A DNA stretch of 64,000 nucleotides from Chloracidobacterium sp. (GCA_016715795.1 JADJXP010000002.1:1302001-1366000); one strand, 5' to 3'. Positions 35,733-44,425 are shown, counted from the stretch's first letter. Numbers and translations: made by a program. Notes: generated by a model from the letters alone, not told the origin.

Positions 35733-36763
35733 ACACTGACCCACATATCAGATCGGACGTGTTGATGGACGTTCGGCACCTTGTAAAACACTTCCCGGTT
35801 TCGGGAAGCGATGACGTGGTACAGGCGGTCGACGGCGTTTCGTTTGATATTCGCGTTGGCGAGACGCTCGGCCTTGTCGGCGAGTCAGGATGCGGCAAAT
35901 CGACTGTTGGCCGCTGTCTGCTGCGGCTGATCGAGCCGACGAGTGGCGAGGTCGTGTTTGATGGTAAGAACCTCCTCTGCCTTCAGAATCGGCAGATGCA
36001 GGCCCTTCGTCGCCAGATGCAGATCATCTTTCAGGATCCCTACGCGAGCCTCAATCCTCGTATGAGCGTCCGCTCGATCGTATCTGAGCCGCTTAAGGTC
36101 CACGGTATTGGGGACAAACGTGAACGCAACGCTCGGGTTGAGGACCTGCTCCACAAGGTAGGCCTTGACCCAAAATACGCCGATCGCTACCCGCATGAGT
36201 TTTCGGGCGGCCAGCGTCAACGGATCGGGATCGCTCGGGCTCTGGCACTTAATCCAAAGCTGATCATTTGTGATGAACCGGTCTCGGCACTTGACGTTTC
36301 GGTCCAGGCTCAGGTCGTAAATCTGCTCCAGGAACTGCAAGAGGAGTTTGGCCTGACGTATCTTTTCATCTCCCATGGCCTCGCCGTTGTTGAGCACATT
36401 TCCGATCGTGTAGCCGTAATGTATTTGGGCAAGATAGTCGAGATCTGCGATGCCGCCGATCTGTATTCTGACCCGCTGCATCCGTATTCGCAGGCATTGC
36501 TCTCAGCGATACCGGTCCCCGACCCAACGCAGCAGCGCGAGCGCATAGTACTCAAGGGTGATGTCCCAACGCCGATCGCGCCTCCGTCAGGATGTCGATT
36601 TCGTACCAGATGCCCGATCGCGATCGGACAGTGTGCCGAAACCGTCCCGGAACTTCGTGAACTAAAGAGTGGTCATTTCGCGGCGTGTATCCGGGCCGAA
36701 GGTTATGACGCCGCGACACCGATGCAGTCGAATGATGCAACAAGCGCCGCCGCGTCGTCGTAA
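35729..36763 (+). CDS. Oligopeptide ABC transporter ATPase, DppF/OppF type
   Basis: Second ATPase of a DppDF-like pair, 344 residues. Walker A GESGCGKSTVGRCLLRL, signature FSGGQRQRIGIARALALN, Walker B LIICDEPVSALDVSVQAQVV, and the C-terminal Cys-rich extension (PPSGCRFRTRCPIAIGQC). The ATG overlaps the upstream stop (ATGA), so translation is coupled. Permeases must be encoded elsewhere. Confidence 0.93.
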   Translation: MNTDPHIRSDVLMDVRHLVKHFPVSGSDDVVQAVDGVSFDIRVGETLGLVGESGCGKSTVGRCLLRLIEPTSGEVVFDGKNLLCLQNRQMQALRRQMQIIFQDPYASLNPRMSVRSIVSEPLKVHGIGDKRERNARVEDLLHKVGLDPKYADRYPHEFSGGQRQRIGIARALALNPKLIICDEPVSALDVSVQAQVVNLLQELQEEFGLTYLFISHGLAVVEHISDRVAVMYLGKIVEICDAADLYSDPLHPYSQALLSAIPVPDPTQQRERIVLKGDVPTPIAPPSGCRFRTRCPIAIGQCAETVPELRELKSGHFAACIRAEGYDAATPMQSNDATSAAASS

Positions 36764-36802
36764 CCTACTTATCACTGATCGGCCATTTTCTGGGAGGATA
36801 AT

Positions 36803-37726
36803 ATGAATCGTCTAGCCGGGATCATTGTTGCTGCCGCGGGTTTTCTGTTGGCCATATTGAGTATCACGGGCGTCGTCGCCGGCCTCACGCAGACCGGCAT
36901 CGTGTTGATACTGTTTGGCGGGCTCGTTATCGGGCTTAGTTTTATTGACAAACCTGAGGCTGATGACAGCGAACGCATGTCGACGCCCGCCTCGCTGGCT
37001 AATATGTTCGTCTCGCCCACTGAGGTCTTCCGAAACCTTCGCCGTCATCCACGTTGGCTCGTTGCACTCTTGATCATGTCGATCTTATCGACGACATTTA
37101 CGGGTCTATTTATGTATCGCCTGACGCCCGAAAGGGTCGCGAACTTTGCGATCGACAAGACGCTCGAGATGTCGTTTCTCAACGACGACGCGCGGCGCCA
37201 GATCGAGGCGGGCAGGGGCGAGGCGATCGCCGACGCAAAGGATCCGATCAAACGCGCCGGCCAGGCCGTCTCGGGCTTTGCCGCAGCGGCATTCGGCTAT
37301 GCGTTCCTTGCCGTTGTCTTTATGCTCTTTGCGATGGCCTTGGGTGGAAAGATCAATTTCTGGCAAGCGTTCTCGGCGGCCGTTTACGCCGCCTTCCCAT
37401 TCAGCGTCCTTAAGTTTCTGCTGAATACACTTATTCTCTTTCTCAAAGACCCAAGTGATATTCATCCGATCCTCGGGCAGAGCACGCTCATCCAGGACAA
37501 CCTGAATTTTCTCGTGCTCCCGTCGCAGCATCCGGTGATCTACACGCTGCTGAGTTCGCTGAGCCTATTTGGTATGTATTGGATCTGGCTCAACGCCACC
37601 GGCCAGGCGAACGCGGGCGAGAAGGTGACGTCAAACATGGGGTGGACAGCCAGCATCTCGCTCTACCTTATGCTCGTCCTGTTTGGTGTGACGATGGCGG
37701 CATTGTTCCCGAGCTTTATGAGCTGA
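36803..37726 (+). CDS. YIP1-family membrane protein
   Basis: 307-residue integral membrane protein, function unknown. Two helices at the N-terminus (GIIVAAAGFLLAILSITGVV, GIVLILFGGLVIGLSFI) are followed by the Yip1 domain: SPTEVFRNLRRHPRWLVALL is the characteristic entry, then a polar loop and four or more helices (FGYAFLAVVFMLFAMALGG, FGMYWIWLNATG). A good GGAGG ribosome-binding site precedes the ATG. Its stop codon TGA directly abuts the stop of the convergent permease gene with no base between. Confidence 0.82.
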   Translation: MNRLAGIIVAAAGFLLAILSITGVVAGLTQTGIVLILFGGLVIGLSFIDKPEADDSERMSTPASLANMFVSPTEVFRNLRRHPRWLVALLIMSILSTTFTGLFMYRLTPERVANFAIDKTLEMSFLNDDARRQIEAGRGEAIADAKDPIKRAGQAVSGFAAAAFGYAFLAVVFMLFAMALGGKINFWQAFSAAVYAAFPFSVLKFLLNTLILFLKDPSDIHPILGQSTLIQDNLNFLVLPSQHPVIYTLLSSLSLFGMYWIWLNATGQANAGEKVTSNMGWTASISLYLMLVLFGVTMAALFPSFMS

Positions 37727-38989
37727 TCACTCGTAACGCAGTGATTCGATAGGATCGAGCCGAGCGGCTTTCCACGCGGGGAACAATCCGAAAATTATCC
37801 CGATGCCCACGCTTGCCCCAAAGCCGGCGAGCGGGGCCCACAGCGGGACATAGGCTGGGAAAAAGATCTTTACGACGAAGCTCAACGCCCATCCGATGAG
37901 CAGGCCGAGCAGGCCGCCAAAGCCTGTCAATGTAGCCGCTTCGATCAGGAATTGGAGCAGAATATCGCTCTTGCGCGCGCCGATGGCCTTACGGATGCCG
38001 ATCTCGCGAGTGCGTTCGGTCACGGAGACGAGCATGATATTCATCACGCCGAGCCCGCCGATCATGAGGCCGACCGATGAGATAACGACCATAAAGAGGA
38101 ACGTCATCGCCATGATCGCTCGAAACTGATCGATAATGCTCGCGGCCGTTTCCATCGCAAAATTATTCTTCTCCCCAAAAGCGACCTGGCGCCGTATCCG
38201 CAGCAGGTCCTGAATGTCGTCCTTGGCCTTTTCCAATTGTCCCTCACGAGCGACCGCGAGAATGAACAGGTCCTCGGCCGCCGGTTTGATCTTGAGGGCG
38301 GCTCCCATCGGCATATAGATGACGTTGGTCTGGTCGTTATTCCCGCCGCCGCCGCCGAAGAGCTGCTCGCGCTTCTCGAGCAATCCAGTGATCCGAAATT
38401 CAAGCCCGCCGATCTCGATGGTCTGTCCGATCGGCGATTCGTATGGGAAATATGTCTCTTTGACAAAATCACCGATAACACAGACATTTGTCTTGGCCTC
38501 GTGCTCGCCGGGCGAGAACCAGCGGCCATCGATCAGCACTTCGCCCGGAGCGCGCTCGACGTCGGGCATCGTGCCGACAAGCTGGACGGCACTTGACGTC
38601 TTGCCGTTCTTGCCTGTAACGCTCACTTTCTGGCCAAAAAAGCTGCTAGAAACATCGAGATAAGGCACCGCAAGTTCAACGGAAGGTAACCGGGCAAGCG
38701 CGGCGGCGTCATCCATCGTGAGCGGCTTGCGCATACGCTCTTCGCGGGTGGGCGAACTTGTGCGCACGCCGATATCGAATTTGTAAAGAAAGATCGAACG
38801 CGTGCCGTATGACTCGATCTCTTTCCGAAAAGCGAGGTCAAAGCCGCTGATGGCCGACGAGATAAGCATAACGGTCACAACGCCGACGACAACGCCAAAG
38901 ATCGTGAGAAACGAGCGCAGCTTATTGGCCTTGAGCGTGTCAATGGCCATCTTGAAGTTTTCGTAAAACGGTCCCGCGGTCAGCATCAT
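37727..38989 (-). CDS. MacB-type ABC transporter permease (second copy)
   Basis: Permease of 420 residues with MacB/FtsX topology: an N-terminal helix (LRSFLTIFGVVVGVVTVMLISSAISG), a large periplasmic MacB core domain (about 45-275), and three C-terminal helices (FLFMVVISSVGLMIGGLGVM, LTGFGGLLGLLIGWALSFVV, GFGASVGIGIIFGLFPAW) with the motif TERTREIGIRKAIGARKSDIL. It is paralogous to 39455-40690 and separated from it by the S23-type element. Likely the last gene of the MacAB-like operon. Confidence 0.92.
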   Translation of the reverse strand: MMLTAGPFYENFKMAIDTLKANKLRSFLTIFGVVVGVVTVMLISSAISGFDLAFRKEIESYGTRSIFLYKFDIGVRTSSPTREERMRKPLTMDDAAALARLPSVELAVPYLDVSSSFFGQKVSVTGKNGKTSSAVQLVGTMPDVERAPGEVLIDGRWFSPGEHEAKTNVCVIGDFVKETYFPYESPIGQTIEIGGLEFRITGLLEKREQLFGGGGGNNDQTNVIYMPMGAALKIKPAAEDLFILAVAREGQLEKAKDDIQDLLRIRRQVAFGEKNNFAMETAASIIDQFRAIMAMTFLFMVVISSVGLMIGGLGVMNIMLVSVTERTREIGIRKAIGARKSDILLQFLIEAATLTGFGGLLGLLIGWALSFVVKIFFPAYVPLWAPLAGFGASVGIGIIFGLFPAWKAARLDPIESLRYE

Positions 38990-38996
38990 AGGCGCC

Positions 38997-39022
38997 AGGT
39001 GCTAGGTGTTAGGTGTTAGGTT
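38997..39022. repeat. Inverted repeat end of the S23-type element (left)
   Basis: A 26-base run built on TAGGTGT-type heptamers that matches the reverse complement of 39430-39455 at 23 of 26 positions. It contains the stop codon of the four-helix-bundle gene (39002-39004). Confidence 0.75.
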
Positions 39023-39391
39023 CTGGTTACGCCGCCCCTTGAGACTTCGCATGAGGCTGCCAAGCATGCGACTAATCTCCTCTGATAGCCTCAGGGCATC
39101 ATCCAGTGTTTCCTTTGAGATAAAGCCCAGGCGCCCGGCGAGTAGTAAATGTGTTTCACTCTCTCGGAGCGATCCTTGAGCGACTCCAAGAAAATGTATG
39201 TATTCGCCAAGTCCGTCCCGCCCATGCCCCTCTGCAATATTCGCAGGAATTGAGACAACCGCCCGTTTTAGCTGTGAACTCAAACCGTATCGTTCATCCG
39301 GCGGGAACTCCAACACGATCTTGTAGCAGGCCTCGACCAGATCCATGGCCCGCTGCCAGACAACCAGATCGCGATAGCTGTTCACCGTCAT
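39002..39391 (-). CDS. Four-helix-bundle protein of the 23S-intervening-sequence (S23) family
   Basis: 129 residues, all helical. Family features are YRDLVVWQRAMDLVEACYK at the start, FPPDERYGLSSQLKRAVVSIP, NIAEGHGRDGLGEYIHFL and SLRESETHLLLAGRLGFI. Members are encoded in intervening sequences of 23S rRNA genes or stand alone; molecular function is unsettled. Here it sits between two paralogous permease genes. Its last seven codons (NLTPNT plus stop) lie in the flanking inverted repeat. It looks like a guest in the efflux operon. Confidence 0.9.
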   Translation of the reverse strand: MTVNSYRDLVVWQRAMDLVEACYKIVLEFPPDERYGLSSQLKRAVVSIPANIAEGHGRDGLGEYIHFLGVAQGSLRESETHLLLAGRLGFISKETLDDALRLSEEISRMLGSLMRSLKGRRNQNLTPNT

Positions 39392-39429
39392 AAAATTACC
39401 AATACTGATTCAGGCGCGTGTCCATCTAT

Positions 39430-39455
39430 AACCTAACACCTATCACCTCACACCT
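39430..39455. repeat. Inverted repeat end of the S23-type element (right)
   Basis: Reverse-complementary to 38997-39022 with three mismatches. Its last base is also the last base of the permease stop codon (39455-39457). Confidence 0.75.
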
Positions 39456-40690
39456 TACTCAGTCCGCAGGGCTTCGATCGGGTCCATCCGCGCAGCTTTC
39501 CAGGCGGGCATGAGGCCGGCGATGATGCCGATGCCGCCCGAAAAGACGATCGCGAAGAGGCCCGAGAGCAGCGTGATACGCGTTTCGAGAATGTAGCGCG
39601 ACAGAATAAAGCCGAGAAAATACGCTACCGAGAGCCCGACCGCGCCGCCGATGACGGCGAGCGTGCCGGATTCGAACAAGAATTGACGCAATATGTCGCC
39701 CTGACGTGCGCCGAGGCTTTTTCTGATGCCGATCTCCTTTGTCCGTTCGGTGACGGCGACGAGCATGATGTTCATAATGACGATCGCGCCGACGACGAGG
39801 GCGATGGACGGCACGATGAGAATTATCATAGAGATCACGCCAAACAAACGGTCTTTTAGCCCGGTAATGGCGTCGGGCGTGAGGATGCCGAAGGTGTCCT
39901 TCTCGCCAAACGTCAGCTTACGCTTTGTGCGGAGCAGCGTCCTCACCTCTTCCACGGCGTCGTCAAACACCTTGTCATTCCGCGCTGTGACCACAAAATA
40001 GAGTCCGCGGCTGCCGCGCAGGCCGCCGAAGCTCGCGCCGTAGGTTTTTATCGGAAACTGGACAAAATTGTCCTGCGGCTGGCCGAATATCGTGCCCTTT
40101 GCGGTCTGCACGCCGATAATTCGATACGGAATGCCTTCGATGGTGATCTCGCTGCCGACAGCATCGCCGCGCGGATAGAGCTTTGTCGCCACATCCATGC
40201 CGACATAACAGACGCGCATCGCATTGTCATTCTCAGCCTCGGTAAAATAACGGCCCTCGGCGATATCGAGCTTCTCGATCTCGCCTATTACGGGTTCGGC
40301 CCCGTCGATACGGACGTCGCGGAGCGTTTCGTTCGGCCCCTTGATCTCGCGGCTGTTGGGCAACGCCTTTGCGCCGATCTTATCGACATAAGTGGCACGT
40401 GCGCGCAGAAACTCAAGTTCGTCCCACGTCAACTCCTTCTTCTTTCGCTGGGCCTCGGCAATCGTATCGGTGTCCTTAAAGTCCTCAAAGCTGAAACGCC
40501 TGACGGTAAACGAGTTCGAACCGATGCCCGCGATCTTTTCGTCAACATAAACGTTAAAGCCCTGCAGCAGCGAGAGCACCACCATGAACGCCGTCACGCC
40601 GATGACCATCCCAAGCAGCGTCAAAAACGACCTCAGCTTGTGCGCCCAGATCGCAGAAAGAGCCAGTTTGAGTGTTTCGGTCAGATTCAT
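39455..40690 (-). CDS. MacB-type ABC transporter permease (first copy)
   Basis: 411 residues from the ATG at 40690 (three residues shorter than the longest frame). N-terminal helix (LRSFLTLLGMVIGVTAFMVVLSLL), periplasmic domain, and three C-terminal helices (MIILIVPSIALVVGAIVIMN and others) with TERTKEIGIRKSLGARQGDIL. It lacks a fused ATPase domain, so it would use the separate ATPase at 41237-41965. The operon has two permeases, which could form a heterodimer. That is inference. Confidence 0.92.
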   Translation of the reverse strand: MNLTETLKLALSAIWAHKLRSFLTLLGMVIGVTAFMVVLSLLQGFNVYVDEKIAGIGSNSFTVRRFSFEDFKDTDTIAEAQRKKKELTWDELEFLRARATYVDKIGAKALPNSREIKGPNETLRDVRIDGAEPVIGEIEKLDIAEGRYFTEAENDNAMRVCYVGMDVATKLYPRGDAVGSEITIEGIPYRIIGVQTAKGTIFGQPQDNFVQFPIKTYGASFGGLRGSRGLYFVVTARNDKVFDDAVEEVRTLLRTKRKLTFGEKDTFGILTPDAITGLKDRLFGVISMIILIVPSIALVVGAIVIMNIMLVAVTERTKEIGIRKSLGARQGDILRQFLFESGTLAVIGGAVGLSVAYFLGFILSRYILETRITLLSGLFAIVFSGGIGIIAGLMPAWKAARMDPIEALRTE

Positions 40691-40788
40691 TCCGCCCACC
40701 AGAGCAAACTTCTAATACGCGACCGCATAATAAGAGTTTAACAAATCGCCGCCGCGCCCTTTCAGCCGCATGAAAGAGTTTTCGCCCC

Positions 40789-41124
40789 GCAAAACTCACA
40801 TTTGCGGACGCAAAACTCATTCTTGCGGACGCAAAACTCATTCTTGCGGACGCAAAACTCATTCTTGCGGACGCAAAACTCATTCTTGCGGACGCAAAAC
40901 TCATTCTTGCGGACGCAAAAGTCATTCTCGCGGACGCAAAAGTCATTCTTGCGGACGCAAAAGTCATTCTCGCGGACGCAAAAGTCATTCTTGCGGACGC
41001 AAAACTCATTTTTCGACGGCGAAAACTCATTTTTCGACGGCGAAAAGTCATTTTCTACCTGCGAAAAGTCATTTTCTACCTGCGAAAAGTGACTTTCCGA
41101 TCCGCAAAAACTATTTTTCTATCC
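40789..41124. repeat. 21-bp tandem repeat array, about 16 units
   Basis: The core unit is GCAAAACTCATTCTTGCGGAC plus one variable base context, period 21. Units starting at 40810, 40831, 40852, 40873 and 40894 are nearly or fully identical. Units 40915-40998 alternate TTCTCGC and TTCTTGC with CT changed to GT, giving a 42-base higher-order repeat. Units from 40999 onward diverge stepwise (TTTTTCGACGG twice, then TTTTCTACCTG twice, then two degenerate units). The period is a multiple of 3, so several frames are open, but no start or codon pattern supports a gene. It fills most of the 546-base gap between the permease and ATPase genes; the remaining bases to 41236 show nothing further. Confidence 0.92.
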
Positions 41125-41236
41125 TGAAGACCGGGCTATAGGCCTGAACGAACGGATTTTTCCCCGCATCGAGGCTTTCGCGGGCGTGATCGAGCCTTTC
41201 AGCCGGTAAATAATGGCTGTGACGCCGCCAAACGCT

Positions 41237-41965
41237 TTATTTTATGCGTTCGTCGGATTTGATCCGGCCGTCCATGATGGTGATCACGCGGTGGGCGCGT
41301 TCGGCGATGTCGTGTTCGTGCGTTACAAGGATGATCGTGTTGCCCTCTTCGTGGAGTTTTTCGAAGAGATGCATGATCTCGATGCTTGTTTTTGAGTCGA
41401 GAGCGCCCGTAGGCTCGTCGGCAAGCAGTATCGACGGGTGATTTACCAGCGCGCGGGCGATGGCGACGCGTTGGCGCTGGCCGCCCGAGAGTTCATTCGG
41501 GCGATGCATCACGCGGTCGCCAAGCTCGACCGACGCAAGGGCGGCCTGCGCCTTGTCGTGACGCTCGCCGGCACGCATTCCGGCGTAGATCAGCGGCAGC
41601 TCGACATTATGCAAAGCGGTCGCTCGGGCGAGCAGATTAAATGTCTGAAAGACGAACCCGACCTCTTTATTGCGGATGTGGGCAAGCTCGTCGTCGGTCA
41701 TGTCGGAGACAAGATTGCCGTTGATCCAGTAGTCGCCCTTTGTCGGCGAATCAAGGCAGCCGATCAAATTCATCAGCGTGGATTTGCCCGAGCCGGACGG
41801 GCCGATGATCGCGAGATATTCGTTACGCTCAACCTCAAACGACACATCGCGAAGCGCGTGCAATTCCTCGGTGCCCATCTGGTAGGTCTTCCAGATGTTC
41901 TCCATCCGAATGAGCGCGCCGCCCGCGGCTGGTGCAGGCTTGCCGTTGCCGTTCTCTTCGTCCAT
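41237..41965 (-). CDS. MacB/LolD-type ABC transporter ATPase
   Basis: Cytoplasmic ATPase of about 242 residues that should drive the neighbouring permeases. Motifs: IWKTYQMGTEELHALRDVSF, Walker A GPSGSGKSTLMNLIGCLD, signature LSGGQRQRVAIARALVN, Walker B ILLADEPTGALDSKTS, and the H-loop LVTHEHDIAERAHRVI. The start is uncertain: ATGs at 41965, 41977 and 42034 are in frame. I prefer 41965 because the longer versions run into low-complexity repeat DNA. It lies between the HlyD-type gene and the tandem array. Confidence 0.92.
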   Translation of the reverse strand: MDEENGNGKPAPAAGGALIRMENIWKTYQMGTEELHALRDVSFEVERNEYLAIIGPSGSGKSTLMNLIGCLDSPTKGDYWINGNLVSDMTDDELAHIRNKEVGFVFQTFNLLARATALHNVELPLIYAGMRAGERHDKAQAALASVELGDRVMHRPNELSGGQRQRVAIARALVNHPSILLADEPTGALDSKTSIEIMHLFEKLHEEGNTIILVTHEHDIAERAHRVITIMDGRIKSDERIK

Positions 41966-42005
41966 GAACTTATACATACGGTCGAGTCTGGAGTCGGCAG
42001 TCTGG

Positions 42006-42038
42006 AGTCTTGAGCAGGAATTTCTCCTGCTCAAGACT
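42006..42038 (-). repeat. 14-bp perfect hairpin with AGTCT repeats between adaptor and ATPase genes
   Basis: AGTCTTGAGCAGGA (42006-42019) is the exact reverse complement of 42025-42038 around a 5-base loop. Flanking bases carry further GAGTCTGG / AGACTCA-like heptamers (about 41984-42052). It has no T-run, and could tune expression of the downstream ATPase and permease genes or be a repeat remnant. Confidence 0.65.
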
Positions 42039-42052
42039 AAAGACTCAAGACT

Positions 42053-43600
42053 TTACGACTTATTCGAGTTGTCGCCGTCCTTCTTGGTCGTCTTCTTGAC
42101 GGCCGTGCCGTCCTTGAGAGTGTTCAGTATGCGGCTCGGCCCGGTGATGACCTCGTCCCCTTCCTTCAGGCCGCTCACGATCTGCCGATCTGACTCGCCG
42201 ATGATGCCCGTCTCGACCTCGACGAACTTTGCCTTATTGCCGTCAAGGATATAGACGCCCGTGATCATCTTCGGCTTATCCGCGGGCTGCGGGGCACTGC
42301 CGTTAAGCTCCGGCGTCGGTGTGCCGTCGGCGCCCGGCTTCTTCTCGATCACGGCCTGCAGCGGCACGGCGATCACATTCTCGACCGTTTTCGTCGTGAT
42401 CTCGGCGGTCGCACTCATTCCCGGCCTGAGGCCGCTGCGGATCTCTTCGGTGAGGTCCTTTAGCTCGACGACGACGCGGAATTCCTTTGCTTCCTGAACG
42501 TTAATGTTTGTCGAAAGGCCGCCGCTCGTCTGCGATTTACCGACCGCTAGAGGCGTTTTCTGCGTAACTTCGCCGATGATCTCCTTATCACCAAAGGCAT
42601 CGACCTTGATCTTTGCCTTCTGCCCGACCTCGACCTGATCGATCGACGTCTCGTCAACTTTTACCTCGACATTGATCGAGGACATGTCCGCAATGGTCAA
42701 CAGCGCCGTCGTCGAGAGGCCCGCGACCGCGAAAGTCCCAACCTTGGAAGGTATTTCCGCGATCACGCCGTTGATCGGGGCGACCTGGAGCGTCTTGTCG
42801 CGCTGATTTCGCTGGCCGCGCAGCACCGCGGACTGCTGGCTGGCACGCGAGCGGCTCGAATCCACGCTCAGATTCGCCGTCTCGACCGCACGCCGCGAAT
42901 CGCGGACAGCAACCTGCTGCTGGGCGACACGCGTCTGCGCGTCCTTGACGCCAAGCTGGCGGGCGCTGAGGTTCGAACGGGCCGTATTGAGCGATGCCTT
43001 GGCATTCTCGACACGGTCCTTCGATTCGTCGTAAAGCTGACGCGAGATCACGCCGTTCTCAAGCAGCTGCTGGTTGCGGTTCAATTCGCGATTTGCCGCA
43101 TTAAGCTCGATCTGGGCACGGTCAACATCGGCCTGCGCCGTTACAACACCCTGGCGGGCGGAATCCACGGCTACCTGCGCGGTATTCAATTGCTGCTGCG
43201 CCTGCGCGAGATTATTCTGTGCGGCCGCAACCTGCGATTGCGAAACGCGAACGTCATCCTGCGCGCCCTGAAACGCCGCAAGCTGGGCATCCGTATTGGA
43301 TTGCAGCTGATTTGGATCGAGACGCACCAGCGGCTGGCCTTTCGTGACCTGATCGCCTTCTTTGACGTAGATCTCTTCAATGCGGCCCTGCACCTCGCTG
43401 GTGAGATTCATGAACTGGATCGGCCGGACCTCCCCCGACGCGGTCACGCTCGAGCGAAGTTGAGGGCGATTTTCGACCTTTACGACCGTCACCTCCGGCG
43501 TATCGCTTCGCGACGCAAGAATGCTGACGAAGACGATGATCAATAACAAGGCGGCGGCGACGATGCCTCCGATGATCTTGGTCTTTCTGGTTAAGGCCAT
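42053..43600 (-). CDS. HlyD/MacA-type periplasmic adaptor protein
   Basis: Membrane-fusion subunit of 515 residues linking the inner-membrane pump to an outer-membrane channel. One N-terminal helix (IIGGIVAAALLLIIVFVSIL), the biotinyl-lipoyl half VQGRIEEIYVKEGDQVTKGQ, a long coiled coil of Gln/Ala-rich heptads (about 105-290), the second lipoyl half, then beta-barrel and membrane-proximal domains (RSGLRPGMSATAEIT, VPLQAVIEKK). First gene of the MacAB-like operon, divergent from the FHA gene. Confidence 0.93.
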   Translation of the reverse strand: MALTRKTKIIGGIVAAALLLIIVFVSILASRSDTPEVTVVKVENRPQLRSSVTASGEVRPIQFMNLTSEVQGRIEEIYVKEGDQVTKGQPLVRLDPNQLQSNTDAQLAAFQGAQDDVRVSQSQVAAAQNNLAQAQQQLNTAQVAVDSARQGVVTAQADVDRAQIELNAANRELNRNQQLLENGVISRQLYDESKDRVENAKASLNTARSNLSARQLGVKDAQTRVAQQQVAVRDSRRAVETANLSVDSSRSRASQQSAVLRGQRNQRDKTLQVAPINGVIAEIPSKVGTFAVAGLSTTALLTIADMSSINVEVKVDETSIDQVEVGQKAKIKVDAFGDKEIIGEVTQKTPLAVGKSQTSGGLSTNINVQEAKEFRVVVELKDLTEEIRSGLRPGMSATAEITTKTVENVIAVPLQAVIEKKPGADGTPTPELNGSAPQPADKPKMITGVYILDGNKAKFVEVETGIIGESDRQIVSGLKEGDEVITGPSRILNTLKDGTAVKKTTKKDGDNSNKS

Positions 43601-43858
43601 AGATAAAGTTCCTCAGAAATAGTGCGCGGAATGATCAAAAAGCTGATAATGTCGGCCGTTCCGCTGTATCAAACCCGTTATTACGACCGCATTTTTGCCA
43701 TAGTTTCAAAAAACTGGCCCGTCCGGCCACTTGTCAAGTACACGCAAACTAAACAGCTAGTTTGGCACGCTATCGCTTTGCCATAAAGCGTGAAAGCGGT
43801 AAAATATCGCGATATCTTCGAACATTTCGGTGTCGAAGACCGTTCGACGCGAATAGTA

Positions 43859-44425
43859 ATGATCGTTTGCCCAAGATGCCGGACCTCGAACCTTGACACG
43901 TCGCGATTCTGCGACGAATGCGGCGAGCGCCTGGCCGCCCATTTTGAACCTATCCCCGCCGCGCCGGCCTATGTGCCGCCCGAGCCGGAGCCGCCGGTCA
44001 GGCACGACCACGTGACGTCCTTCGGCGTTCCGGAGTATCACACTGCGGAAAGCATCAGCCCGCAGACGCCCGAAGCGGCGCCTCCCGGCGGACCTGCTCA
44101 TTCACGTCTTGTAATCGAACGCGGCGACGGCCCCGGGACCGAGTTCCGCCTCAGCAACGACGAATCCATAATCGGCCGCTGGGATGCGGATAACGGCATC
44201 TTTCCGGACGTTGACCTCGATGCGTTCGACTCAGACGCCAAGGTCTCTCGGCGGCACGCACGGGTCATCCGCAGCGGCGCGTCGTATATGATCGAGGACC
44301 TGGGTTCGACCAACGGCACTTATGTAAATCGCGGCCGCCGCCTGCTGCCCGGAAGCCCCCAACCGCTGGCCGACGGTGACGAGGTGATCGTCGGGAAGAC
44401 CTTCCTGAGGTTTCAGATAGGCTGA
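43859..44425 (+). CDS. Zinc-ribbon and FHA-domain protein
   Basis: 188-residue cytoplasmic phosphothreonine-binding protein. It starts with a zinc ribbon (MIVCPRCRTSNLDTSRFCDECGE, i.e. CPRC and CDEC pairs). A Pro-rich linker follows, then a C-terminal FHA domain with GRWDADNG, VSRRHARVIRSG and IEDLGSTNGTYVN. The ATG at 43859 is preferred over the GTG at 43790 because zinc-ribbon proteins of this kind begin directly with MIVCP. The FHA domain is closely similar to that of the adjacent kinase, suggesting duplication. It is the first gene of the signalling operon. Confidence 0.88.
   Translation: MIVCPRCRTSNLDTSRFCDECGERLAAHFEPIPAAPAYVPPEPEPPVRHDHVTSFGVPEYHTAESISPQTPEAAPPGGPAHSRLVIERGDGPGTEFRLSNDESIIGRWDADNGIFPDVDLDAFDSDAKVSRRHARVIRSGASYMIEDLGSTNGTYVNRGRRLLPGSPQPLADGDEVIVGKTFLRFQIG

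Noticed and set aside
40789..41124. CRISPR array
   Set aside because: Units are contiguous 21-mers without unique spacers, and no cas genes are present.
40554..41141. Open frames on both strands across the 21-bp array (heptapeptide repeats such as THSCGRK and FASARMT)
   Set aside because: The period is a multiple of three, so frames stay open without selection; no ribosome-binding site, no unique domain, and one frame runs into the permease gene.
43740..43790. Sigma-54 promoter (TTGGCACG ... TTTGCC) before the FHA gene
   Set aside because: Spacing between GG and GC is 14 rather than 10 bases.
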